The position numbers were made by a program, and so were the translations under genes. Under the pieces are notes generated by a model that saw only the letters and a list, made by a program, of their open reading frames with translations, was not told the DNA's origin and did no database searches. From Betaproteobacteria bacterium (GTDB taxonomy: Bacteria; Pseudomonadota; Gammaproteobacteria; Burkholderiales; UBA9220), in assembly GCA_003519965.1 (NCBI GenBank), contig DOVS01000111.1, positions 1-7,203 on the forward strand: 7,203 nt of DNA, in the 5' to 3' direction. Shown piece after piece: positions 1-5,509 of this stretch (position 1 is the stretch's first letter; each line of letters starts with the position of its first letter).

Positions 1-291
1 TCTCATGCCGTGGCGGCGGCTTGCCTGGGCGGCAATCATTTGTGGCAGGACTTGGGATTACCCGATCGCCAGGCGCTGTCTAGCTTGCTACGGGATCACT
101 TTTCTTCCCTGTTTGCTAAAAACACCAGCAACATGAAGTGGAAAAAATTCTTTTATAAACAATTGTGCGAACGGGCGGAATTACCGATTTGCCCTGCGCC
201 CAGTTGTCGCGAGTGCACCGACTACGCCGCTTGTTTCGGGCCAGAGGACGGCGCGCCCCTTTACCGGCAAGCAACCGCCGTTTCCTTCTGA
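1..291 (+). CDS. nifQ: NifQ, C-terminal part (partial, 5' end outside window)
   Basis: The frame is open from base 1, so the gene enters from the left; the GTG at position 10 is only an internal Val. The visible 96 residues carry the NifQ signature: a GGNHLWQDLGL segment (residues 10-20), then MKWKKFFYKQLC (45-56), then four cysteines C64, C69, C72 and C78 spaced Cx4Cx2Cx5C, followed by FGPE. In characterised NifQ proteins these cysteines bind an iron-sulfur or Mo-Fe-S cluster that donates molybdenum for FeMo-cofactor assembly in the cytoplasm. Family knowledge supplies that role; the motif itself is seen here. The TGA at 289-291 ends the protein a short way past the Cys motif, as is usual. 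No other nif gene is visible, so the rest of the locus should lie to the left. Confidence 0.95.
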   Translation, partial: SHAVAAACLGGNHLWQDLGLPDRQALSSLLRDHFSSLFAKNTSNMKWKKFFYKQLCERAELPICPAPSCRECTDYAACFGPEDGAPLYRQATAVSF

Positions 292-454
292 AGAACGGAG
301 CGCTTCATCGACGCCGGGCGGTTGCCTGTCGGTGGGATTGAACAGCGACTGCCTGGCGGCGCAGCGTTATATCCCGCAGCCTTTTTCCCGGCGGCGTTCA
401 TCCGTTGCCTGATCAATCGCAACTAACCGCCTCATTGCTCGACTAAAATAGACG

Positions 455-489
455 TTCTCCACAAAAACTGTGGATAAGCTTGTGGATTC
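455..489. promoter_or_regulatory. Cluster of DnaA-box-like 9-mers
   Basis: TGTGGATAA at 469-477 is an exact match to the consensus DnaA box (TTATCCACA on the other strand). TTCTCCACA at 455-463 is an inverted box with one mismatch, and TGTGGATTC at 481-489 matches at seven of nine positions. The 455-474 arm also forms a perfect hairpin, TCCACA-AAAAC-TGTGGA. An AT-rich block follows directly. Boxes plus AT-rich DNA resemble an origin unwinding region or a DnaA-controlled regulatory site. No dnaA, dnaN, gidA or rep gene is visible to support a true origin. Confidence 0.45.
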
Positions 490-517
490 TGCCGTCATCA
501 TGTTGTAACCCATTTTA

Positions 518-547
518 AGGACAGGGAATTTTTACGTTGCGTATAAT
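518..547 (+). promoter_or_regulatory. Sigma-70-like promoter without an obvious gene
   Basis: AGGACA (518-523, four of six matches to TTGACA), an 18-base spacer and a perfect TATAAT (542-547) read rightwards, with a predicted start near 554. No plus-strand coding sequence follows; transcription would run into the antisense of the 707-988 gene. It may be a chance match, because the block is AT-rich, or it could start a short non-coding RNA. Confidence 0.3.
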
Positions 548-669
548 TTAGTCTGCTGGATAAAGTATTTTTATAACAATAGGTTACAATTAGTTTTCGG
601 CGGCGCTCCGTTTGCCGTCGTGCGGAACGTCGCCGGGGAATGCATCGGTGGCGCGGCGTCTTCCTCGGG

Positions 670-695
670 CGCCGGTTTTCCCGGTCCAACCGGCG
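670..695 (-). terminator. Hairpin after the 93-residue gene, possible terminator
   Basis: An inverted repeat GCCGGTT (671-677) / AACCGGC (688-694), extended by a C-G pair at 670/695, encloses a 10-base loop. On the minus strand it begins about a dozen bases after the TAA at 707. There is no T-tract after the stem on that strand, so intrinsic termination is uncertain. Confidence 0.3.
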
Positions 696-706
696 TGCGT
701 CGACGG

Positions 707-988
707 TTAATTAAACAGAATTTTTTCCAGACAATGGTCTTGCGTGGATCCAATGCCGGCGCGAATATAGCCTTCCATTAGGCGGATCGTCTCCTCGTGG
801 CGGTCGGCCCGCACCGCGATACCGATGATGCTGCCGATAGCCAAGGCGAGGAAGGTGAGCTCGGTATTGGTGTCCACGGCCTCGTCGCTATGTTTTTCCA
901 ACAGCTTTCCCGTATCGCTGATGAGTTCGCTAATGATTTTATAGGCGGCGGCGGGTAGCTGCTTATTGGGCTGGGAAGAGTGTGCCAT
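707..988 (-). CDS. Small protein of unknown function (93 aa)
   Basis: I do not recognise this family. The protein is soluble-looking and mostly helical: a polar N-terminus, a helix-rich segment around AAAYKIISELI (13-23), an apolar stretch FLALAIGSIIGIAV (46-59) that is too short and too broken for a confident membrane span, then a charged segment RADRHEETIRLMEGYIRAGIG (60-80, in two parts around RL). There are no cysteine pairs or catalytic motifs; the single Cys is near the end. The ATG is preceded by AGGAG, ten bases away, which is a slightly long but usable spacing. It is transcribed away from the LRV gene, 206 bases downstream of that gene's stop on the same strand. A candidate -10 (TATAAG on the minus strand, 1068-1073) lacks a good -35. 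The composition and ribosome site argue that it is a real gene. Confidence 0.65.
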   Translation of the reverse strand: MAHSSQPNKQLPAAAYKIISELISDTGKLLEKHSDEAVDTNTELTFLALAIGSIIGIAVRADRHEETIRLMEGYIRAGIGSTQDHCLEKILFN

Positions 989-1147
989 GCGTACCGTGCT
1001 CCTATGGAGATTAAGGACGGGCGGCCGCCAGGCAAGACCGCGCTGGGCTCGCGCACCGGGCGTACAGCTTATACTCTGCCGATGTCCCCGGTGCTGGCGT
1101 ATCGCTCAAGCCGCCGGATGATCGGAAGAAATAATCAGGCGCTCATT

Positions 1148-1186
1148 CACCTTAGCAGAAAGCGCTTAGGTGGCCAAATAGTGGCC
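1148..1186 (-). terminator. Paired hairpins after the LRV gene, weak terminator candidate
   Basis: Directly after the LRV stop (TGA at 1195-1197, minus strand) come two hairpins: GGCCA (1172-1176) / TGGCC (1182-1186) with a 5-base loop, and CACCTTAGC (1148-1156) / GCTTAGGTG (1164-1172) with one mismatch and a 7-base loop. They share base 1172, so they would compete or stack. No T-run follows on the minus strand, so the evidence for termination is weak. Confidence 0.25.
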
Positions 1187-1194
1187 GCGGTGCT

Positions 1195-1851
1195 TCATTG
1201 CAGCAGTCTTTTCAAGCTATCCACCGTCATGGCGGGATTTTCGGCAATGGCGCCGCGCACCCGACGGTCGCTGTCGTGGATAAGTTTTTTCAGTAGCGCA
1301 AACGGCGCGCTAGGATTAGCCGCTACGCCCATGCGCACGCTCCAGGACGTATCGGCGGCAAGCAGGGCGAGGATATCTTGCGGCGCACGGGAATTCCCCG
1401 CGAGAAAGGCGCGCACGCCCCACAGGGCATGGCGGGCGAGACCACGCAGCACCGCTTCCGGTGCGGCGTTGTTGCTGGCGAGCGCGGCGCATACCCGGGA
1501 GTCTCCGTCATTTCCTAAGCGTTGCAATGTATCGGCGGGCGCGTTGGGATTTTTGGCCACGGATTCGCGTATTCGCCAATCGGCGCAACCGGCGAGTTGC
1601 GTCAGCACGGCGGCGGCCGTGCGCAGATTTTGCGCCGTTGCCGCCTGGACGTCCGGCCGGGGGTCGCCGGCCAGTCGGTCCAGTATTTCCGTTGGCGTGC
1701 GGGGATTAGCGGCTAGCGCCCTACGTACGGCGTAATGCGGGTCAGCGGCGAACGCCGCCATGGCTTCCGGCGTCGGAAGGGCGCTGCCCGCCAGCAGCAT
1801 GCGGGTAATCCAATCCCGGTTTTCTGGCGGCGGCGGGGCGGTAGGAGACAT
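1195..1851 (-). CDS. Leucine-rich repeat variant (LRV) protein without the Fe-S domain
   Basis: After a 25-residue Pro-rich head, the protein is seven tandem repeats of exactly 26 residues (26-51, 52-77, 78-103, 104-129, 130-155, 156-181, 182-207) and an 11-residue partial repeat at the end. The core pattern is a xPxxxLxxLAxD stretch followed by xxVRxxVAxNPx, which is the LRV signature; such repeats fold into alternating alpha and 3-10 helices in a superhelix. The classic Azotobacter vinelandii LRV protein has an N-terminal four-Cys [4Fe-4S] domain. That domain is absent here; the only cysteines are isolated ones in repeats 3 and 4. Function is unknown, with a protein-binding scaffold the likely class. 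The ATG at 1849-1851 is the only start before an upstream stop at 1897-1899, though its ribosome site is poor. It lies 72 bases downstream of the lipoprotein gene and may be cotranscribed with it. Confidence 0.85.
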   Translation of the reverse strand: MSPTAPPPPENRDWITRMLLAGSALPTPEAMAAFAADPHYAVRRALAANPRTPTEILDRLAGDPRPDVQAATAQNLRTAAAVLTQLAGCADWRIRESVAKNPNAPADTLQRLGNDGDSRVCAALASNNAAPEAVLRGLARHALWGVRAFLAGNSRAPQDILALLAADTSWSVRMGVAANPSAPFALLKKLIHDSDRRVRGAIAENPAMTVDSLKRLLQ

Positions 1852-1874
1852 CGGTGGGTTACGCCATGAGCGCC

Positions 1875-1890
1875 CAGCGCCGGGGCGCTG
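1875..1890. repeat. GC-rich palindrome between lipoprotein and LRV genes
   Basis: CAGCGCC-GG-GGCGCTG is a perfect inverted repeat with a two-base centre. An alternative stem, AGCGCCC/GGGCGCT (starting at 1869), competes with it. It lies in the 72-base gap between two genes read leftwards. It could attenuate read-through from the lipoprotein gene into the LRV gene, but no T-tract follows. Confidence 0.3.
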
Positions 1891-1923
1891 ACTTGACTAG
1901 CGCGTAGCCGGCCACACGGCGCG

Positions 1924-2412
1924 TTACTGCGGTTGCGTGGCTCCCGGCGGGGCGGCGGGCGCGATTTGACGAGGGGAAACGACCACTGTAATTTTAGCGC
2001 CGCCCAGGTTGGCGGCCTCGATTTGTACGGTAGCGACTTGGCTGGGACGCAGATACGTCAGCGTGCTGATATTCGATTGCACCGCCGTCCCGGGGGTCCA
2101 GCCATAACTCGGCATGCCCTTTTGGAAAAAATTATAGCTTTCGGTCGGTGAGCTGCCGACGTACAGCACGACGCGTCCGATCCAATGATCCATCCCGCCC
2201 ATGATAATCGATTGATCGGTGTCGAGTTTGGCGTCGGCGGGGATGGGCAGGCCGGAAATCGGCAGGGCGTTGGGCGGCGCTTTTCCCGTGTGATCTGCGG
2301 CGGGCGTAGCCACTTCCGGGCGATTAAGGTTAGCGCAGCCAGCGGTCAGCACGACCGCCGCCAGCAGGAAATAAGCCAGGACACGGGGGGAAAGGGCGAT
2401 TTTTGTTCTCAT
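1924..2412 (-). CDS. Putative outer-membrane lipoprotein, unknown function (162 aa)
   Basis: The N-terminus is a lipoprotein signal: MRTK, a hydrophobic core (about 10-22) and the lipobox LTAGC with lipidated Cys26. Residue +2 is Ala, not Asp, so Lol sorting to the outer membrane is expected. A Pro/Ala-rich linker (about 30-55) leads to one compact domain (about 55-148) with the stretches LPIPADAKLDTDQSIIMGG, WIGRVVLYVG, FFQKGMPSYGW, STLTYLRPSQVATVQIE and ITVVVSP. This pattern recalls a small family of uncharacterised proteobacterial lipoproteins that I recognise only by its look, without a name. The tail is Pro/Ala/Gln-rich. A good sigma-70 promoter lies about 37 bases before the start codon. 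The ribosome site is weak (GAACCGAG). The LRV gene follows 72 bases downstream. Confidence 0.85.
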   Translation of the reverse strand: MRTKIALSPRVLAYFLLAAVVLTAGCANLNRPEVATPAADHTGKAPPNALPISGLPIPADAKLDTDQSIIMGGMDHWIGRVVLYVGSSPTESYNFFQKGMPSYGWTPGTAVQSNISTLTYLRPSQVATVQIEAANLGGAKITVVVSPRQIAPAAPPGATQPQ

Positions 2413-2448
2413 CTCGGTTCGCTACATGTGCAGAGGAATAATGGGGGA

Positions 2449-2477
2449 ATCATTGGCCGTTTGGCGAGGGTTGTCAA
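2449..2477 (-). promoter_or_regulatory. Sigma-70 promoter of the lipoprotein gene
   Basis: On the minus strand a perfect TTGACA (2472-2477) is followed by a 17-base spacer and AATGAT (2449-2454, four of six matches to TATAAT). The predicted transcription start is near 2443, giving a leader of about 30 bases before the ATG at 2412. Confidence 0.55.
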
Positions 2478-2504
2478 GGGTGCGGCGGCGGTCGGCCGCC
2501 CTTG
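2475..2504. repeat. GC-rich hairpin overlapping the lipoprotein -35 region
   Basis: CAAGG (2475-2479) pairs with CCTTG (2500-2504) and GCGGC (2482-2486) with GCCGC (2495-2499), with a two-base bulge on the left side and an 8-base loop. The left arm overlaps the -35 hexamer of the promoter reading left. No T-run follows on either strand. It may be structural or an operator, or may reflect chance in GC-rich DNA. Confidence 0.3.
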
Positions 2505-2568
2505 CCCACGATGGTCTAAAGAGCGGTAGCCTGGCTTGTCGCGCGCGATGCGCCAATCCGCGGTTTCG

Positions 2569-2591
2569 CGAGAGTGGAAAACCATCTCTCG
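2569..2591 (+). repeat. Hairpin in divergent spacer, possible weak terminator
   Basis: CGAGAGTGG (2569-2577), an AAAA tetraloop, then CCA and CTCTCG (2582-2591) with a single bulged T make a nine-pair stem. ATTTTC follows on the plus strand, which looks like a weak intrinsic terminator. No plus-strand gene precedes it, so its purpose is unclear. Confidence 0.35.
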
Positions 2592-2776
2592 ATTTTCGGT
2601 AGGGAAAAACAGCCGCGTTTCCCAGCGCCGCCGCACACACGGTTAGCCGTTTTCCATTCCAACCGTTTTGGCTGCGCAGCCGCGTGGGTGAAACCGCCGC
2701 CGATGCTTCGTGCGTCCGGCGCTCGATGGGATTATTCTCAGCGCGTTGCGCGCGCGAGCCGGAATAGGCCGGGCGG

Positions 2777-2805
2777 TTGCCTTGCTACAGCGGGTGGTTT
2801 ACTAT
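2777..2805 (+). promoter_or_regulatory. Candidate promoter of the slyD-like gene
   Basis: TTGCCT (2777-2782), a 17-base spacer and TACTAT (2800-2805) each match the sigma-70 consensus at four of six positions. The predicted start is near 2812, giving a leader of about 74 bases before the ATG at 2886. Confidence 0.35.
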
Positions 2806-2885
2806 CGAAACTTACCTCTTTTTCGACACGCGTCTCGCCGTGCGCGCCTATTTCCGTAAAATATCGTCACAAGGATTCGTTCTTC

Positions 2886-3365
2886 ATGCACGTTGAGAAA
2901 AATTCGGTGGTTTCACTGCAATATGAGTTGCATGAGGCGGACGGCTCGTTGCTAGAGAAAAGCGACGAAACGGTCAGCTATCTGCATGGCGGCTATGATG
3001 GGATTTTCCCCAAGGTGGAAGCCATGATCCAGGGCAAGACCGTGGGCGATACCGTAGAGCTTACCCTCACGCCGGCGGATGCGTTTGGCGATTACGACGC
3101 CGATTTGCTGCGGGTCGAATCCATCGAATTGTTTCCAGAGGACATTCAGGCCGGCTCGCGATTGGAGGCAACTGCGGAAGGTTCGGATGAGATGATGCTG
3201 TTTACGGTTACCGATATCGCTGACGGCCAGGTCGTGGTGGACGGCAATCATCCCCTGGCGGGGAAGACGCTGCGCTTCGTTTGCAATATCGTCGATGTGC
3301 GCCCTGCCACGACCGAGGAAATTTCCCATAGCCATGTCCACGGCCCCGAGGGCCACACGCATTAA
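2886..3365 (+). CDS. slyD: SlyD-like FKBP-type peptidyl-prolyl cis-trans isomerase
   Basis: The 159-residue product has the SlyD layout. An FKBP half comes first (1-70, with VVSLQYELHEADG, SYLHGG and the PKVEAMIQGKTVGD segment, then TPADAFGDYD). An insert-in-flap chaperone domain follows (about 71-117), and the strand GNHPLAGKTLRF (120-131) closes the FKBP fold. The tail HSHVHGPEGHTH (148-159) is the metal-binding His-rich end, shorter than in Escherichia coli SlyD. The known roles of the family are prolyl isomerisation, chaperoning and nickel handling in the cytoplasm. The start is placed at ATG 2886 because homology begins there and AAGGA lies ten bases upstream, although the frame is open further back. 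A strong terminator directly after the stop makes it a single-gene unit. The symbol is by family; a paralogue such as fkpB-like cannot be excluded. Confidence 0.92.
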   Translation: MHVEKNSVVSLQYELHEADGSLLEKSDETVSYLHGGYDGIFPKVEAMIQGKTVGDTVELTLTPADAFGDYDADLLRVESIELFPEDIQAGSRLEATAEGSDEMMLFTVTDIADGQVVVDGNHPLAGKTLRFVCNIVDVRPATTEEISHSHVHGPEGHTH

Positions 3366-3394
3366 AGCGGCGTAACGGGCCGCCGCTGTTTTAT
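3366..3394 (+). terminator. Intrinsic terminator of the slyD-like gene
   Basis: AGCGGCG (3366-3372) and CGCCGCT (3381-3387) form a perfect 7-pair GC-rich stem with an 8-base loop. GTTTTAT follows. It begins on the base after the TAA codon, which is the expected place for a rho-independent terminator. Confidence 0.7.
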
Positions 3395-3464
3395 CGAATT
3401 CCACTCCCAGCGGCGGCGCTCAAGTCCGCGGGGCGCTTGAAGCCGTATCGTAGCATTTCTCCAT

Positions 3465-3492
3465 GCGGCGCCGGTTTTTACCGTGTCGCCGC
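3465..3492 (+). promoter_or_regulatory. Two-part hairpin in the leader of the nuclease gene
   Basis: GCGGCG (3465-3470) pairs with CGCCGC (3487-3492). Inside it CGGT (3472-3475) pairs with ACCG (3480-3483) around a TTTT loop. The hairpin ends about a dozen bases before the Shine-Dalgarno sequence (AGGGGGAG, 3504-3511) of the gene starting at 3515. It might protect the leader or tune translation. I find no convincing promoter hexamers nearby. Confidence 0.35.
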
Positions 3493-3514
3493 CATTCCTG
3501 ATTAGGGGGAGCGC

Positions 3515-4363
3515 ATGTCGTTTACCGTCATTAAAGGGACGTTTCATGTCGCGGGATACTCTCCGGATGGAGATTCGATCCGATTTAAGGCGGCCGATGC
3601 GGCGCATTGGAACCAACTGGCGGGCCGAAAGGTCCGGCTGAATGCTAAAGATCACGTGCAGTTGAGAATCGAGGCGATAGACACCCTAGAAACGCATTAT
3701 AAGGGCCAGCATCAGCCGTTAGCATACGCTGACGCCGCGACTAAAAAATTATTCAGCATGCTAGGCATCGCCAATGTCGTGTGGAATTCCGCCCACTCCA
3801 GGGTCGTCTCCGCCGATGATGGCGTCGGCGGTTACATTATGTCGCGCCTGGTGGAAAGAAATGGACGGCCCGTTTCTTATGTTTTCCCGTCGTCGCTGGC
3901 GTTTAAAGACGGAGAAAATGTTTTCCTCGACCAAAATCTGGTTAAGAAATCGATTAACTTTAAAATGCTGTCCAGTGGCTTGGCCTATCCGACCTTTTAC
4001 GATGGGTTGTTTTATGATCTTCGCGCGCTCTTCGCCAAGGAGGCGGGAAAAGCGAGAAAAGGCGGCAGAGGTGTATGGCGCGACGATAAGACGAATCAAT
4101 TCATAAAGATAGATGGAGTTGACGCAGTGGTGGATCGTTATGTATTACTTCCTAAGCTATTTCGCCGGATCGTGACCTATCTTCGGGAAAATGACGGTCG
4201 TTTCGACGGTAAGGGATTTATCGCGTTCTTGCGCGAGCATCCGGAGCCCGTCTTGATTTTAAGCCGGCTCCATTTCACCCATTTGGATAATCTGATTGGC
4301 GTCAATGAAGCCGGGAAAATCAAGTTAAAGGAAAAACCGGAAAATTTAGTGTTTTTGGGTTAA
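3515..4363 (+). CDS. Staphylococcal-nuclease-like (thermonuclease family) protein, cytoplasmic
   Basis: Residues about 8-190 follow the SNase OB-fold plan. PDGDSIRF (17-24) is the calcium-site DGD motif, RIEAIDTLET (51-60) supplies Arg51, Asp56 and Glu59, and NGRPVSYVF (116-124) supplies Arg118. These correspond to the calcium and catalytic residues Arg35, Asp40, Glu43 and Arg87 of staphylococcal nuclease. LVKKSINFKMLSSGLAYP (142-159) and the helix ending GRGVW (184-188) match the C-terminal part of the family. All catalytic positions are present, so calcium-dependent phosphodiesterase activity is likely. There is no signal peptide, unlike secreted SNases. A C-terminal extension of about 90 residues (190-282), helical and basic, is not explained by the family. 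AGGGGGAG just upstream of the ATG is a strong ribosome site. The gene converges on an EEP-fold enzyme gene, with 83 bases between the stops. Confidence 0.85.
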   Translation: MSFTVIKGTFHVAGYSPDGDSIRFKAADAAHWNQLAGRKVRLNAKDHVQLRIEAIDTLETHYKGQHQPLAYADAATKKLFSMLGIANVVWNSAHSRVVSADDGVGGYIMSRLVERNGRPVSYVFPSSLAFKDGENVFLDQNLVKKSINFKMLSSGLAYPTFYDGLFYDLRALFAKEAGKARKGGRGVWRDDKTNQFIKIDGVDAVVDRYVLLPKLFRRIVTYLRENDGRFDGKGFIAFLREHPEPVLILSRLHFTHLDNLIGVNEAGKIKLKEKPENLVFLG

Positions 4364-4385
4364 TGGCCGACTAATCTAGGCAGAA

Positions 4386-4398
4386 GGGGACTTTCCCC
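4386..4398. terminator. Short hairpin between convergent genes, weak terminator candidate
   Basis: GGGGA (4386-4390) and TCCCC (4394-4398) form a 5-pair stem with a 3-base loop in the gap between two convergent stop codons. It is flanked by AA on both sides, not by a T-tract, so only its position suggests bidirectional termination. Confidence 0.25.
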
Positions 4399-4446
4399 AA
4401 GGGGCGGATAGGCGTCTGCAATTGGCTGGCGTTCGTCGAGGCGCCG

Positions 4447-5409
4447 TTATTCTCCTCCAATAATAATGGAATCCAACTGAGCTCGGTCATTATCGGTATA
4501 GACTTGCATCCAAAGAGGGAAGTGGTCGCTTAACTGGTAGGTCAGCTTGTTCTTATCGATAGTTGGCAGCAGCGCTTCCATGAGGGCGTCCGCTGAAAAG
4601 TCGATCACCCCGCCATGTTGCGACACGTAAATATCCGCGGTGGGCAAATGCAGGATTTGGTCGTATCTTCGGACGCGGTTGCTGGCTACCGTATCTTTAA
4701 TATTTGCCAAGGCGTCGGGCATGACCAGACCGCTAGGCTGGCAGAGCGCGTTATACAGGCTGTCGCCAATCTTGGGGATGTTGAAGTCGCCCATTAGGAT
4801 CATGTCCTTATCGAATACCTTGTCTTTATCGTCTGTCCACCGGCTTTTAATCCATTCGCCAAAAGAAGCGAGTTCGCGCTTGCGTTGCGCTTCGGTTTTC
4901 CCCCAACGGCTGTGCGTCGCCATGAGGATGAAATCGAAACTTCCGGCGCGAAACGAGGCTAAATAGGGAGAACGCCACCAGCTTTGCTCGCTGATGTATT
5001 CGGCGCCGATTTTCTTCCGGTTGGGTTGCGCTTCCGCCGCCAGACCGGTAAAAGTCACCATGCGATGGTCGTAAATAAATGCGGTGCGCTCCCAATTTCC
5101 TCCCCAATCGTCCTGCCAGTCGCTCAGCACGAATTTCCAGTAGGGTCCCAAACGCTCGAGTACGCGTTTGAGGTCGGATAAATCGTCGCGCAGCTCCGTA
5201 ATCGCAATAATATCGAATTGATACAATATCTCGGCGATAAACAGGATGGCGTCGTCCGTTCGGGATTTCTTGCCGAAATCCCGAATATTCCAGGTCGCGA
5301 TATTCAGCGATTCGTCCAGCGCGGACGCGGGAATTTTCGCTTCGTTAATCCGCAATTTCAGAAGGTTTAGCCGTTTAGCCTGATCTGGAGAAACACCACT
5401 GTAGTCCAT
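4447..5409 (-). CDS. Endonuclease/exonuclease/phosphatase (EEP) superfamily protein
   Basis: The 320-residue product has the ordered EEP (DNase I / exonuclease III) motifs. These are IATWNIRDFG with metal-linked Asn41, ITEL with Glu72, WERTAFIYD (107-114 region), MATHSRWG with His166, MGDFNIP with Asp208 and Asn210, RYDQIL (248-253) and LSDHFPLW with Asp295 and His296. The acid/base and metal residues all appear intact, so it should be an active phosphodiesterase or nuclease; the substrate is unknown. A helical N-terminal segment (1-35) precedes the fold. There is no signal peptide, so it is probably cytoplasmic. AGGAG lies seven bases before the ATG. A promoter overlapped by a palindrome lies upstream (5510-5539). 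It is convergent with the SNase-like gene. The family also includes lipid and inositol phosphatases, so nuclease activity is inferred. Confidence 0.88.
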   Translation of the reverse strand: MDYSGVSPDQAKRLNLLKLRINEAKIPASALDESLNIATWNIRDFGKKSRTDDAILFIAEILYQFDIIAITELRDDLSDLKRVLERLGPYWKFVLSDWQDDWGGNWERTAFIYDHRMVTFTGLAAEAQPNRKKIGAEYISEQSWWRSPYLASFRAGSFDFILMATHSRWGKTEAQRKRELASFGEWIKSRWTDDKDKVFDKDMILMGDFNIPKIGDSLYNALCQPSGLVMPDALANIKDTVASNRVRRYDQILHLPTADIYVSQHGGVIDFSADALMEALLPTIDKNKLTYQLSDHFPLWMQVYTDNDRAQLDSIIIGGE

Positions 5410-5509
5410 CGCAATGCTCCTATGCCGTTTGCCGTCGGGTATAACTGATCTTGGGTCAAGAGAGACGCGCTATGGCGAACATTTCGAACGGTTGGCCGGA
5501 CGAGGCGCG

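Larger units (their letters stand above)
292..706. other. Gene-free spacer with DnaA-box-like cluster and AT-rich block
   Basis: I find no credible gene between nifQ and the 93-residue gene on the other strand; the short open frames here have arginine-rich compositions and overlap each other. Bases 292-450 look like ordinary GC-rich spacer. Bases 455-489 hold DnaA-box-like 9-mers and about 500-596 is strongly AT-rich. From about 597 to 706 the sequence becomes GC-rich again and contains a hairpin (670-695) close to the stop codon of the minus-strand gene. Confidence 0.6.
2413..2885. other. Divergent spacer between lipoprotein gene and slyD-like gene
   Basis: The two flanking genes read away from each other. 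The spacer holds promoters for both (2449-2477 minus; 2777-2805 plus) and two hairpins (2475-2504 and 2569-2591). The frame of the downstream slyD-like gene happens to stay open back to 2574, but that extension has an unstructured, Arg/Ala/Pro-rich composition unlike any SlyD and is not counted as coding. I see no RNA gene or other gene. Confidence 0.55.

Noticed and set aside
1068..1073. Promoter for the 93-residue gene based on TATAAG (minus strand)
   Set aside because: The -10 is good, but no acceptable -35 lies 16-18 bases upstream and there is no TGn extension, so I did not call a promoter.
1275..1285. DnaA-box-like GTGGATAA inside the LRV gene
   Set aside because: It has one mismatch (CGTGGATAA), is isolated, lies in coding sequence and has no AT-rich neighbour.
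980..1735. Long plus-strand open frame (251 codons) opposite the LRV gene
   Set aside because: It is the antisense of a highly repetitive GC-rich gene; its product is Arg/Ser/Ala-rich with no domain, while the minus strand encodes seven regular LRV repeats.
2185..2529. Plus-strand frame opposite the lipoprotein gene and its promoter
   Set aside because: It has a low-complexity Gly/Arg composition with no ribosome site, and the opposite strand has a clear lipoprotein.
2574..2885. N-terminal extension of the slyD-like frame back to position 2574
   Set aside because: The extra 104 residues are Arg/Pro/Ala-rich and unlike SlyD, homology starts at the ATG at 2886, and AAGGA lies upstream of that codon.
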